Assembly (NCBI GenBank): GCA_963575745.1
Contig: CAUYUJ010019078.1
Location: 52,501-116,500, forward strand
Length of the DNA: 64,000 bases
Direction: 5' to 3'
Origin: Prorocentrum cordatum
Taxonomy: Eukaryota; Sar; Dinophyceae; Prorocentrales; Prorocentraceae
Both the position numbers and the translations under genes were made by a program. Shown here piece after piece: positions 44,885-55,172 of this stretch; position 1 is the first letter of the stretch; each line of letters begins with the position of its first letter. Under the pieces are notes generated by a model, which was given only the letters and a program-made list of their open reading frames with translations, searched no databases and was not told the DNA's origin.

Positions 44885-45450
44885 TGCTCCATATAAACAA
44901 GTTTTCCCTGTCGCGCCACGCGGCCAGCTTCTAGGGGCAGACTGGGCGTTCCGCTCGAGACTTCCTCGTCGTTTGCTCCTCCATCCTCGCGGATGGAGAA
45001 AGCGGGTCGTCCTCCGAATTCGGTTCCTGCCTCAGCGCCGCGCGCAGTCTTTCAAACATCTGCAAGGGTTTCACGGACCGAAGGCGATGCGGTTGCAAAC
45101 TGGAGCTTTCGCCTTAGCGCCGCGCACGCTCGCAGTGAACACGCGCAAGGGGCCTTCGCGGATCGAGGGCGGCCCCTTTTCGATGCGCGCGGCTCTCGCC
45201 ACAGACCCGCGCGCATTCGTTTTGAAAAGGTGCAAGAGCTTCCCAAATTGAGGGCGGTCCCTTTTCGAAATGCGGCTCTCGCCTTGGCGCCGCGCGCGCA
45301 AATGTACAAGAGTTTCACGGGTGTCCATGGCAAACGAAACAGACATGATGTCTGGGAGGGGTTCAGGATTCTGAGGACGCATCAGTTACGTTGACTCGCG
45401 GTTTTGAAGTCCCAGGAATGGCGTCGTGGCACGATTCAGGTGGGGGCAAG
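44885..45450 (+). repeat. 82-bp-family composite element, copy 3
   Basis: CATATAAACAAGTTTTCCCT GTCGC, then 80-odd-bp units with GCCTTAGCGCCGCGCACGCT and TTCACGG, then the tail TTGACTCGCGGTTTTGAAGT CCCAGGAATGG. A pyrimidine array precedes it, as for copies 4 and 5. Confidence 0.8.
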
Positions 45451-45499
45451 GGCAAACAGACTCGAAGGGAGGACTGGGGCGCTGAGGAAGAGTGGACCT

Positions 45500-45665
45500 C
45501 TCGACCATCAGAGCTAAAAATCATATACAAATGACAAGTATTGCAAAGTAGTTATCACTTAAGCAACTTGCAACATGCACGCTAAATAAATTAGTATGCA
45601 ACTGTTGCGTAGCCCTAAGTAGCTAATGCAAGTGGCTAAGTTACTTGGGCTAATTATTGCTACGG
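45500..45665. other. AT-richer island
   Basis: Contains ACTTGCAACAT and TAAGTAGCTAATGCAAGTGG. Related in short motifs to 42190-42440. No gene seen. Confidence 0.4.
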
Positions 45666-45689
45666 TATGAGGAACACCTCCAAGTGGGA

Positions 45690-45790
45690 CCCCCAACCTG
45701 AAGATTGCTGACCCAGAACCGACCCTGACCCCCCACCACGCGTCCACCTGGCCCTGGAAAATCCTGTGGATTCCGAACGGATCCTCTAGA
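45690..45790. repeat. single unit of the 39.6-kb satellite
   Basis: AGAACCGACCCTGACCCCCC ACCACGCGTCCACCTGG. Confidence 0.8.
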
Positions 45791-45989
45791 ATACTGGGGC
45801 TTCATCACGGCCACGGTCGAGGTCAAGCACATGTGCTCTGCAGAGACTACGGTCGGGGTGGCGAACTGTCGGCCATCGGACGGATCGCAACCGCTTTCTC
45901 AGCCTTCCATCGGGAGGCTCGAGGGAGCTCACTGCATCCCGGGAGCGCTCTTTCGATATGTTCCTGAATAACTGAACCTTTAAGCCGAA

Positions 45990-46300
45990 GCCAAGACGAG
46001 GACAAATCCGGGTGAGGATAGTTACTCATCGAGGATCTCCGAGCTCCGGCGGACCCGGGAGATGCCTCGGGCGCCGCGGCCTCCTCGGAGCGATCCAGCA
46101 CGCTACGAGCTCACTCCCGAACAGCTCCGAACGGATCTGCCCGCGTCCCAGCCCTGTCCGAACTTTCCTGACGCGCACCCACAACGTCACGACCACGTCG
46201 GACCGACCCTGCAGGACGCTACGAGATCACTCCCGAACAGCTCCGAACTGATCTGCCCGCGTCCCAGCCCTGTCCGAACTTCCCTGACGCGCACCCACAA
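45990..46300. repeat. palindrome-bearing repeat P, copy 4, with tandem ~122-bp duplication
   Basis: GCCTCGGGCGCCGCGGCCTC matches repeat P. ACTCCCGAACAGCTCCGAAC..TCTGCCCGCGTCCCAGCCCT at ~46110 is repeated at ~46230. Confidence 0.75.
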
Positions 46301-46480
46301 CGTTGAAGGGGACCCAGGACACACAAATAGATACACACGAATAACATGATTCCCCATAGTTTGTTCCATATTCTCTTGGTTTTTGTCCTCCAGCCCACTT
46401 CCCATAGTTTCCCATACTTTCCAATCTGTTCCTGGGAATCGACGATTCATGGTGTCTGTGTGTTTTGTTCTCCCCTCCTG
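46300..46480 (+). repeat. dispersed repeat T, copy 2
   Basis: CCAGGACACACAAATAGATA CACAC ... CCCATAGTTTCCCATAC ... GGGAATCGACGATTCATGGT GTCTGTGTG. Confidence 0.8.
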
Positions 46481-46737
46481 AAGTTGGACGCCCGAGTTAT
46501 CCGGGGTAACTCGGGTCCGGGATAACTCGGGTTTGGATTCCCGAAAAAGGAACCCGAGTTAGCCCTGACCCGAGTTATCCCTGATGATCTGGGGCTCTGG
46601 GCGCCCGAGTTATCCGGGGTAACTCGGGTCCGGGGTAACTCGGGTTTGGATTCCCGGAAAAACGAACCCGAGTTATCCCTGACCCGAGTTACCCCTGATG
46701 ATTCGGGGCTCTGATGTTTTGTTCTCCCCTCCTGAAG
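46465..46737. repeat. 113-bp tandem pair rich in AACTCGGG, between 22-bp direct repeats
   Basis: CGCCCGAGTTATCCGGGGTA occurs at ~46489 and ~46602. Each unit carries CCCGAGTTA and TAACTCGGG in both orientations. TTTTGTTCTCCCCTCCTGAA G flanks the pair on both sides (46465 and 46715). Confidence 0.8.
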
Positions 46738-46869
46738 CGTCACGACCACTTCGGACCGACCCTGCGGGGAGTCGCGAGCCAAGGGGGGGCAATTAGCTCC
46801 GCCGGCCCGCCGCGCGCGCCCCCTGCGCGGCCCTCTGCAGGGCTCGCCGTGAAGGGAACCTCCTCTTGG

Positions 46870-47623
46870 CAGGAGGAGGAGGAGGAGGAGGAGGAAAGGG
46901 AGGAGGAGGAGGAGGAGGAGGAGGAGCAGGAGGAGCAGGAGCAGGAGGAGGAGGAGGAGGAGGAGGAGGAGGAGCAGGAGCAGGAGCAGGAGCAGGAGGA
47001 GAAGGAGGAGGAGCAGGAGGAGGAGGAGGAGCAGGAGCAGGAGGACGAGGGGGATGGATGGATGGAGCAGCATCAAAGAGGCCCTGGCGACCGTCTGCAC
47101 GCAGACGACCGCCAGGGCCCCAGGTGTCCTTCAATTGGGTCCCGCGCCACCGCGAGCACGCCGCACAGACGCCGTGGCGTCGAGGGGAGGGCCCCGAAGC
47201 AGCACAGACAGGTACCCGACCGACCCTGGCCTACCCCAAGGGCAAGCCAGGGGAACAGAAGCCACCCCCGCGGGGACAAAAGCGGGCACCCCAGCAGCCG
47301 CCAGCGGCCGCCCCCACACCCCGACAGGGGAACGCGACGGCCCCCCACACCCACGCCGAGGGGCGCCGACCAAAAAAAAAAAAGGACGAGGAGGAGGAGG
47401 AGGAGGAGGAGGAGGAGGAAAGGGAGGCGGAGCATGAGGACAGGGAGGAAGAAAGGGAGGCGGAGGAGGAGGACAGGGAGGAGGAGGAGGAGGAGGAGGA
47501 GGAGGAGGAGGAGGAGGAGGATGTCCATACCCCCCCACCCCACCCCCCGCTCCTGCGCGGGCGGTGCCAGCGGCCCCTCCCGGCGCCCGGGCGCCGACGA
47601 GGCCGCGGCCATCCTCTTCCGCG

Positions 47624-47658
<35 letters not shown>

Positions 47659-47740
47659 GAGGAGGAGGAGGAGGAGGAGGAGGAGGAGGAGGAGGAGGAG
47701 GAGGAGGAGGAGGAGGAGGAGGAGGAGGAGGCGAGGGCGG
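46870..47740. repeat. GGA/GAG/GCA arrays (three blocks)
   Basis: Blocks at 46870-47050, 47385-47522 and 47634-47735. The intervening GC-rich sequence has Pro/Arg/Gly-rich frames on both strands with no domain. Confidence 0.9.
47080..47119. repeat. 40-bp near-perfect palindrome
   Basis: GGCCCTGGCG..CGTCTGC / GCAGACG..CGCCAGGGCC with small AC mismatches. A strong hairpin between purine arrays. Confidence 0.85.
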
Positions 47741-47814
47741 GGTGGAGGTGGTGGGGGGGGGCTCTATGGGCCTCCTGCATGGGGTGCAACGAGAGCCCGA
47801 CCACAAGGAACCTG

Positions 47815-47960
47815 CCACGAGAAACCCACCCCTAAGACCCCAGGACGTCCATGGATGTCTGGTGCGGGGACGTCGCGCGTCCCACAGCGAAACCATCGAA
47901 ACCCAAGAAACCCAGGGCACCCTGGATGCAAGCAAGGTGTTTCTTGGCATGGGCTCCTAT
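47815..47960. repeat. dispersed repeat shared with 54080-54225
   Basis: AGACCCCAGGACGTCCATG ... AACCCAAGAAACCCAGGGCA CCCTGGA ... TTCTTGGCATGGGC is collinear with 54098-54222. Confidence 0.8.
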
Positions 47961-47980
47961 TGCAGCGGCCTCCCAGGCGG

Positions 47981-48165
47981 GGCCGTCCGAGCAGACTCTG
48001 GGCCAGAGGATTGCACCGCATCGCCTGTGCATCGGCGTTGTGTCGTGGATGCGTGGATGCATCGGCGTGGAGAAAATCGGGCTCCACCTCGACCCGCATC
48101 GGCGATGCCTCGGCGATGCCTCGGCGGCGCGGATCGATCTGCTCCGACCCCCAGCAGGGAGGCCC
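47981..48165. mobile_element. GCATCGGCGATG inverted-repeat element, copy 3
   Basis: AGAGGATTGCACCGCATCGC on the left and GGATCGATCTGCTCCGACCC on the right, with GCATCGGCG units inside. Confidence 0.7.
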
Positions 48166-48439
48166 CTTAGGGTGGCGCGGGGAGGCGTCTGCAAGGGCCC
48201 GGGCGCCACGGCCCCTGCCTCTGCCCGGGGAACCCAGCAGCAGGCGCCGGGGAGGGCGCCCAGAGAGCCGCCTCCAGGAGGGCCGCCTCCAGGAGGGCCC
48301 AAGGTCGGGCCATCTGTAGCCCCGCGCCCGTGCTCGTAATGAGCCCCCCCCCTGAGGTCGTCCATGTCTCTTCTCTGCGGCCTGGGCCGAGGGCGGGGAG
48401 GCGGGGAGGCCGAACTGTCTTATCCCCCAGAATGGTTAT

Positions 48440-48609
48440 CTTGCTCATCTCCTCCTCTCCTCCTCCGCCTCCTCCTCCTCATCCTCATCAGAGGCATCAT
48501 CAGCGTCAGCATCAGCATCAGCATCAGCATCAGCATCAGCATAAGCATCAGCATCAGCATCAGCATCAGCATCAGCAGCAGCAGCATCATCATCATCATC
48601 ATCAGCATG

Positions 48610-48676
<67 letters not shown>

Positions 48677-48704
48677 GCAGCATCAGTATCAGCATCAGCA
48701 TCAG

Positions 48705-48742
<38 letters not shown>

Positions 48743-48929
48743 GCAGCAGCATCAGCGTCATCATCATCATCAGCAGCAGCAGCATCAGCATGTTCATCAT
48801 CATCAGCATCATCAGCACCATCATCAGCATCGTAATCAGCATTGTCATTATCAGCAGCATCAGTATCATCATCACCATCATCATCACCATCATCATCATC
48901 ATCAGCATCAGCATCGTCATCATCATCAG

Positions 48930-48966
<37 letters not shown>

Positions 48967-49013
48967 GGCATCATCAGCATCATCATCGACACCACCATCA
49001 TCATAATACTCAA

Positions 49014-49045
<32 letters not shown>

Positions 49046-49085
49046 GCATCAGCATCAGCATCAGCATCAGCATCATCATCTTGTC
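48440..49085. repeat. CAG/CAT microsatellite
   Basis: Imperfect trinucleotide array starting as (CATCAG)n and grading to (CAT)n. Confidence 0.97.
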
Positions 49086-49389
49086 ATCCATCTCTTTTCT
49101 TATCTGTCTTCCGTTCCTCATTCCTCCCTCCACCCAAGGACCGAACTTTGTTATCCTCGGTATTCTTCACCGTCAAGCAACGACCATGAGTAGCCCGTCC
49201 TACACGACGAGTCGATTCACACCACGATTTGTTGAGCTTACGAATAGAATGTGATAGGTCCTAAACTATCTGTTCTGAACATCCTAATAGTTCACAGGAC
49301 TTATGCTTATCCAACTCCTCCAGACAGGCCCTCTGGAGAGGCTTCGTCAGATCACCTTGGAGGTCATTCAACACCGATCCAGACATCCC

Positions 49390-51110
49390 AACATCGGAGA
49401 GAGCGTGATCCACCGCCGCTTTACTCTGGAAAATTCCCCCCCCTCTTCCTCCGGAACCCGAAGGTCACCCCCCCCCTCCAAAATCCCCCCCCCCCTCTGC
49501 CGAATCCCCCCCCCCCCCTCCCGGCAAACCCCCCCCCTCCCCCTAACCCCCCCCCTCTGGAAAACCGGGGGGGGGCCACTACCAGTTCGAACCCCCCCCC
49601 CTCCGGAAAACCGGGGGGGCTCCCTACCAGTTCGAACACCCCCCCCCCCTCCCAAACCAGGGAGGGGTCACCACCGGTTCGAACCCTCCCGATGTCACCT
49701 CCTTCTCTCGAAAACCAGGGGGGGGTCACTACCGGTTCGAACCCCCCCCCTTCCCTTCCCGAAAACCGGGGGGGGTCACTACCGGTTCGAACCCCCCCTC
49801 CCCCCCGGAAAACCGGGGGGGGTCACTACCGGTTCGAACCCTTCCCCCCTCCCAAAAAAAACACGGGGGGGGCCACTACCGGTTCGAACCACTTTCCCCC
49901 CCCCCACCCACGCTCACCGCCAGCAAACGACTCCCGGGTCGCTACCACCGTCCGCACCACATCCCCCACTGCTGTCCCCAGCACCACTGTCCTCACCACC
50001 ACTGTCCCCACTGTTCCTACCACCGTCCGCACTGTCCCCACCAGTGCCCCCACCACTGTCGCACTGTTCCCACTGTCACCACCACTGTTCCCACCACGGT
50101 GCCACTCCCCCCACTTCCTCCACGGCCCAACCACGGTCCTACCGTCCCCACTGGCCCACTGTCCCCGCCGCTGTCCCACTGAGCTGTCCCAATGTTCCCA
50201 CCGCTGTCCCCACTGTCCCCACCATTGTCCCCACTGTACCTCTGTCCCATTGTCCCACGGCCGTCCTCGCCACCGCCCTCACCACTGTCCTCGCCACCAC
50301 TGTACCCTCCACTGTCCGACTGTGTCCGAGACATTCCCGCTGTCCCCACACCACTGTCCCCACCACCACCGTCCCCACCACTGTCCCACTGTCCCCACTG
50401 TTCCCACGATTGTCCCCGCTGTCCCCACCAGTGCCCCCACCAGTGTCTCACTGTCCCCACTCTCCCCACCATTGTCCCACCACGGTCCCACTCTCCCCAC
50501 TTTCCGCACGGTCCCCACCACTGTCCCACTGTCCCCACTGCGCCCACCACTGTCCCACCGTGCTGTCCCACCGTCCCCACTGTCCCCATCACTGTCCCAC
50601 TGTCCCCACTGTCCCCACCACTTTCCCCACTGTACTAGTGTCCCACCACTGTCCTCACCACCGCCTTCACCACTGTCCCCGCCACTCCCGTCCCCACCAA
50701 TGTCCCACTGTCCCCACCACCACCGTCCCCACCACTGTCCGCACCACTGTCCCACTGTCCCCGCACCACTGTCCCCGCACCACTGTCCCCACAACCACCG
50801 TTCCCACTACTGTCCCAGCATCCCCACCATTGTCCAACTGTCCCGAGGAGCGGGGATCGTTTGCTGGCGGCGAGGGGGGGGAGGTTCGAACCGGTAGTGA
50901 CCCCCCCCGGTTTTCGAGAGGGGGGGGTTCGACCTGGCAGTGACCCCCTCCATTTTCATGATGGACTGGGGGGGGAGCGGTTCGAACTGGTAGTGACCCT
51001 CCCCGGTTTTCGAGAGGCGGGGGAGGACGGGTTGGGAACCCCAAGTGACCCCCCCCCCAGTTTTCTGCCAGCAGCGGTAGAGCACGCCCCTTCCAACATC
51101 GATGTCTTTG
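49390..51110. mobile_element. foldback-like element with tandem-repeat arms
   Basis: The left arm (49390-49930) is a tandem array of ~55-bp units (AAACCGGGGGGGGTCACTAC CGGTTCGAACCCCCC). The right arm (50860-51110) carries the same units inverted. Inner ends match (CGCCAGCAAACGA at ~49918; TCGTTTGCTGGCG at ~50858), as do outer ends (GCGTGATCCACCGCCGCT; AGCGGTAGAGCACGC). The ~930-bp centre is a CCACTGTCCC minisatellite. Long inverted repeats made of tandem units are the hallmark of foldback elements. Confidence 0.8.
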
Positions 51111-51219
51111 GGGAAACCTGTGCTATCCTGCCAGGACCCCGAAGGGCATCATCCCCATAGGATGATTCTCTCGGGCACGGGGTTAGAAGTTAGAAGGGCG
51201 CCCCAGGATGAGCCCATGC

Positions 51220-51388
51220 TACACCCTGCGAAATGCTTAAGAAATCATGGGTTCAGAAATTCATAGTCTCAGAATTTAAATAAAAACCCAGAATGCCCAT
51301 TCAAATCTTAAGATTTACATTGAAACGTTAAGAATAATCGAGACTCTGGCCGAAAATGTAAGTTTTCTTAAGCATCGCCTAAGGTGTA
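51220..51388. mobile_element. MITE family C, 169 bp, TA-flanked, copy 2
   Basis: TA-CACCCTGCGAAATGCTTA on the left, and TAAGCATCGCCTAAGGTG-TA on the right as its inverse. Interior collinear with copy 1 at 42614-42784. Confidence 0.88.
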
Positions 51389-51507
51389 CAGGCCCCCAGG
51401 GATTGCCCAGGAAGCCCCGCGTCAGCCCCGGGAGGAGGAGGCGCAGGGAGGCGCCACAGGAGATGCCCTCCTCCGCCCGCGAAGCCGCCGGGCGGCATCC
51501 GATCCCC

Positions 51508-51562
51508 CTGGCTGGGAGGAGGAGGAGGAGGAGGAGGAGGAGGAGGAGGAGGAGGAGGAGAA
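51508..51562. repeat. GGA microsatellite
   Basis: (GGA)n. Confidence 0.95.
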
Positions 51563-51662
51563 GGAGGATGAGCATTTTCGAATGCGTCTGCGGTCCCCTG
51601 AACTGCTGCTTCGACATGTTCCAGCGTAAGGCTTCCATGATCGGTAAAGCTGTGCATGTATT

Positions 51663-51800
51663 TGAAGGTCCCCAACAGCACAGCCAATGGTGCGTTGCTC
51701 CTCATCCTCCTCCTCATCCTTGAAGGTCTCCAACAATAAAGCCAATGGTGCTATGCTCCTCATCCTCCTCCTCCTCCTCCTCCTCCTCCTCCGCCGCCGC
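51663..51800. repeat. 58-bp tandem pair then TCC array
   Basis: TGAAGGTCCCCAACAGCACA GCCAATGGTGC is repeated 58 bp later as TGAAGGTCTCCAACAATAAA GCCAATGGTGC. CATCCTCCTCCTC follows each. Confidence 0.85.
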
Positions 51801-52069
51801 CGCCCATACCTCCTCCTTCTCGCCCATCTCCCCCCTTCCCCCCTTGCCCCCCACCCTTTCCCCTTGGGGGTGGGCGAGACTCTCTACAGACGCACTCCCG
51901 TCGGCGCTCGCCGCCCTGTCACCCAGAACGAAGGCCAACTGCCGTGCTCCTCCGCAGGACGCCGTGAGGTGCGCGGGGCGTGTGCGGCACGCACGCGCCC
52001 CCCGTCCTCTCCGCCCCCCGTCCTCTCCGCCCCCCGTCCTCTCTGGCAGAGTCGACGCTCCGTGCGGAA

Positions 52070-52455
52070 CGGCGCGCGCGTGAACAAGCGCACGAGAGCC
52101 TCGCTGCCCCAGCGTCTGAAGCGGCGGGGCGGGCCTGCGCTGGATGGGCCCCGAGAGGATCGGCCAGGAGTCAAGGGGCCCAAGGACACACGAATAGATA
52201 CGCACAAATGAAGGGATTCCCCATATTTTCCCATAGTTTCTGGGTGTTTGTCTCCCCCCCAATTCCCATATTTTTCCATATTTTCTGGGGGATCGACGAT
52301 GAATTGTGTCTGTGTGTTTTTTCCCCTCCTGAGAAGCGGCGCGCGCGCGTGAACCAGCGCGCGAGAGCCTCGCTGCCCCAGCGTCTGACGCGGCGGGGCG
52401 GCCTGCGCTCTGGATGGGCCCCGAGAGGATCGGCCGGGAGTGCGGGAGGGCCCTC
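52070..52455 (+). repeat. repeat T, copy 3, between ~110-bp direct repeats
   Basis: GAGAGCCTCGCTGCCCCAGC GTCTGA...GGGCCCCGAGAGGATCGGCC at ~52095-52165 recurs at ~52360-52435. Between them lies repeat T (GGACACACGAATAGATACGC ... GGGGATCGACGATGAATTGT GTCTGTGTG). Confidence 0.85.
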
Positions 52456-52601
52456 CCAGGGGCGGAGCTGACCAGTCTGTCCGGCCGCGTCCAGCCGTGG
52501 CGACAGGGGGGGGGCCCGCCTCCCCCCACTCCTTGTGGCCACCTCAGGCCCCCAGCATGGCTCCAGTGTTCCCGGAGGCCCCACGATGCGGGAATAAGCA
52601 C

Positions 52602-52787
52602 ACACCAGATTTCGTAATAAAAGGGAGGGGGTCTGGACCCTCCAAGACAAGCCATTTCAGACTCCCCCCCCCGTGGGAGAACCCTCCAAAGCATCGTCCC
52701 CAGACCCCCCCAGGCCCTCCAAGATAGCCTGGAAGAGACCCCCCCCCGAAATGAGACCCCCCTCCCTTTATTACGAAATCTGGAGTA
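52602..52787. mobile_element. MITE family B, 186 bp, copy 2 (inverted)
   Basis: The left CCAGATTTCGTAATAAAAGG GAGGGGGTC and right GACCCCCCTCCCTTTATTAC GAAATCTGG are near-perfect 30-bp TIRs. The interior matches copy 1 in opposite orientation. The right end has TA; the left equivalent is mutated (CA). Confidence 0.85.
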
Positions 52788-53069
52788 CACAACAACATCG
52801 TGACAACTCACGACTGGAGCCCTGGACCCCATCATGCTGCGTATTCTTCGAGCCAGCAACGCCACCTCATCCCCCCAGCACGGTCCAAGTGAGCGACGAA
52901 AAGTGACGGCGCGTCACCTCACATCGTAAAACGAGAGCGCTTGCGCGCCACCTTACGCGGGAAGCTTACGCGCCAATGCTGGCGGTGCGCACAAGCGGGT
53001 GGAGGGAGGGGGGAGGGCTTCCTAGAATGAGGCTGCTTCTTAGAAAGTGTCGGCCTTACACACACATAG

Positions 53070-53100
53070 AGAGAGAGGGAGAGAGAGAGAGAGAAAGACA
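53070..53100. repeat. GA microsatellite
   Basis: (GA)n. Confidence 0.9.
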
Positions 53101-53109
53101 GAAGGCCCG

Positions 53110-53905
53110 CGCCTTCTGAGAAGCAGGGGTGCTCCTAAGAAGCCCTCCCCCTCCCCCCACCCCCCTCTGCGCGTGGCTGACAATGTCCGCGCCGTCGACC
53201 CCGTTCTCTTCCGCCTCCCACCTCGCCCCCCCAGCAGGCTGCAAGCCCCGGCGTCCTGTTCTCCAGCTCCGCGACTCGCTCGCACACAGCGCGCGCGTGC
53301 GCGGGCGAGCGAGCGCTGAGCGGCCCTCCCGGGTGGCGACAGCCGAACCCTGCCCCAGCAACCAACGATGCTCCTGAATCCACGGGAGGCGGGGGAAGGG
53401 CTCGAACTTCGCCACGTGCTCGCCGAATTCCGAACCCCATTCCGAGTTCTCAATACGTGCAAGGGGGGGGTCGCCACCCCCGCCGACGGCCCCACATCGA
53501 CCCCCGTCGCGGGCAGCCACCGCGCGCCGAAGGCGCTCCGACCCCCGTCGCGGCTCGACGACGAGGCGACGTTGACCCCCGTCGGGGGGGGGACCCCCAC
53601 GCTTATTAAGAAACCCAAGGGTACCCCCGACGCCCATCGAGTTTCGGGAATCGTGGATCGGCGAGGGCAGGCTTCGGACCTCGCCGCCGACCTGCTGGGT
53701 GGCCACCTTCGCCTGCGGTCGGCGCCGCACGCGGGCTTGCCGCGCGCTGCTCGGCGGCCACGTCGGCCCGGAGCTCCACCACGCGCGGCCCCTCGGGATC
53801 GCCGCGCGCGGCCCCGTCGGCCCTGAGCCCCTCGAGGTGGACCTGCTCCACCGAGGAGGCTCTCAAGGAAGCGACCTGGGAGCAGAAGACGAAACCACTG
53901 CATGA
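53110..53905. other. unassigned GC-rich sequence with dispersed repeat
   Basis: 53330-53450 is the partner of 18885-18990. Frames are open on both strands (53040-53903 minus, 53368-53826 plus) but no domain is visible, and the shared repeat is out of frame between copies. Confidence 0.4.
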
Positions 53906-53908
53906 GCG

Positions 53909-54056
53909 GAAGCTCTTTGAGCTCCGCGCGGAGTTCTTGGAAAACGCGCTGGAGCCCCCATCGCTAGCTTCGCGGAGCGCGCCAGAAGCGGCGCCGGAGG
54001 CGCCGCCCGGCGCAGATCCAAGGCATCCGCGCAGAGTTCCGAACATGTATATTTAG
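53909..54056. mobile_element. GCGCGGA hairpin element, copy 5
   Basis: GAGCTCCGCGCGGAGTTCTT on the left, core GCGCCAGAAGCGGCGCCGGA, and GCGCAGATCCAAGGCATCCG CGCAGAGTTCC on the right. Confidence 0.75.
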
Positions 54057-54079
54057 TGGGGGCTCGACCGCAAGAAGCT

Positions 54080-54225
54080 TTCCACAAAAAATCCAGCCTG
54101 AGACCCCAGGACGTCCATGTTTTTTTTTTGCGTGGGAACGTCACGCTTTCCATCGCAAAGCTGTCGAACCCCAAGAAACACAGGGCACCCTGGAGGCGAG
54201 CAGGGTGCTTCTTAGCATGGGCCTC
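54080..54225. repeat. dispersed repeat shared with 47815-47960
   Basis: GAGACCCCAGGACGTCCATG ... CCCCAAGAAACACAGGGCAC CCTGGA. A T run at 54119 interrupts it. Confidence 0.8.
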
Positions 54226-54619
54226 CTCTGTATTAGCTGACGAAGAATGGTATCAAATTCCGCCGTCGGGGTCGCCTGTCACAGGCCTGCTGGAAAATGT
54301 GTACCCCGACGTGCCAACGTAAGGGTATAAACTTCCCAACCGCCGTGGGGCTGGCGGCCCCGGCGGCGGATAAGTTTACGGTATACCATCATTCGTCTGC
54401 TAACTGCATGTTTGTGCAATTGTTTCCTCTGCGAGGGAGGTCTCCAACGGAACACCGACGCCGACCCTGGCAAGGGCCGGCCGCGGGCGCAGGCTCGGCG
54501 CACGCGCCTCCCTGCCGAGAGGACCAGCCGACGCGTGCACGCCCGCTGGGGGCCCGGGAGCGGCCTGGCCAGGATCGGCGTGACAGTTTTTAGGTGGGCG
54601 TCCCCCCCAAGGCCGAAGA

Positions 54620-54830
<211 letters not shown>

Positions 54831-54834
54831 ATTG

Positions 54835-54925
54835 TGTGGACGACTCCGTGGCCAGACGATTCTTTTTGTGCAAGAGGGCGCCAGGCGAGGACACGAAATC
54901 TGATGCCGCAGGGGACAGCACCAGG
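54835..54925 (-). repeat. split direct repeat B2 (91 bp)
   Basis: TGTGGACGACTCCGTGGCCA ... GACACGAAATCTGATGCCGC ... CAGCACCAGG (plus-strand reading), repeated at 55029-55119 with about five differences. Confidence 0.92.
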
Positions 54926-54966
54926 CCAAAGACACATTCTTGAGTTGGGAACAAAGGGGGGGGAGG

Positions 54967-55030
54967 GAGAGACTTGAGAATGGAAGCGCGGCCCGAAAAA
55001 GAGCCACAAATAGCCGCGGGCAGCATAATG
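54967..55030 (-). repeat. split direct repeat A2 (64 bp)
   Basis: GAGAGACTTGAGAATGGAAG ... GAGCCACAAATAGCCGCGGG CAGCATAATG, repeated at 60917-60980 with one difference seen (AAAAAG against AAAGAG). Confidence 0.95.
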
Positions 55031-55119
55031 TGGACGAGTCCGTGGCCATACGATTCTTTTTGCGCAAGAGAGCGCCAGGCGAGGACACGAAATCTGATGC
55101 CGCAGGGGCCAGCACCAGG
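55029..55119 (-). repeat. split direct repeat B1 (91 bp)
   Basis: Second copy of 54835-54925. It starts exactly where A2 ends. Confidence 0.92.
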
Positions 55120-55172
55120 TATTATGGCTAGTCCAAGACACTGGCTGCAAGCCGCAATACTTGAATGAAAAC

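Noticed and set aside
49560-49900. tRNA genes because of repeated GGTTCGAACCC
   Set aside because: No A box, no acceptor stem pairing and no cloverleaf. The motif is one part of a tandem unit embedded in C/G runs.
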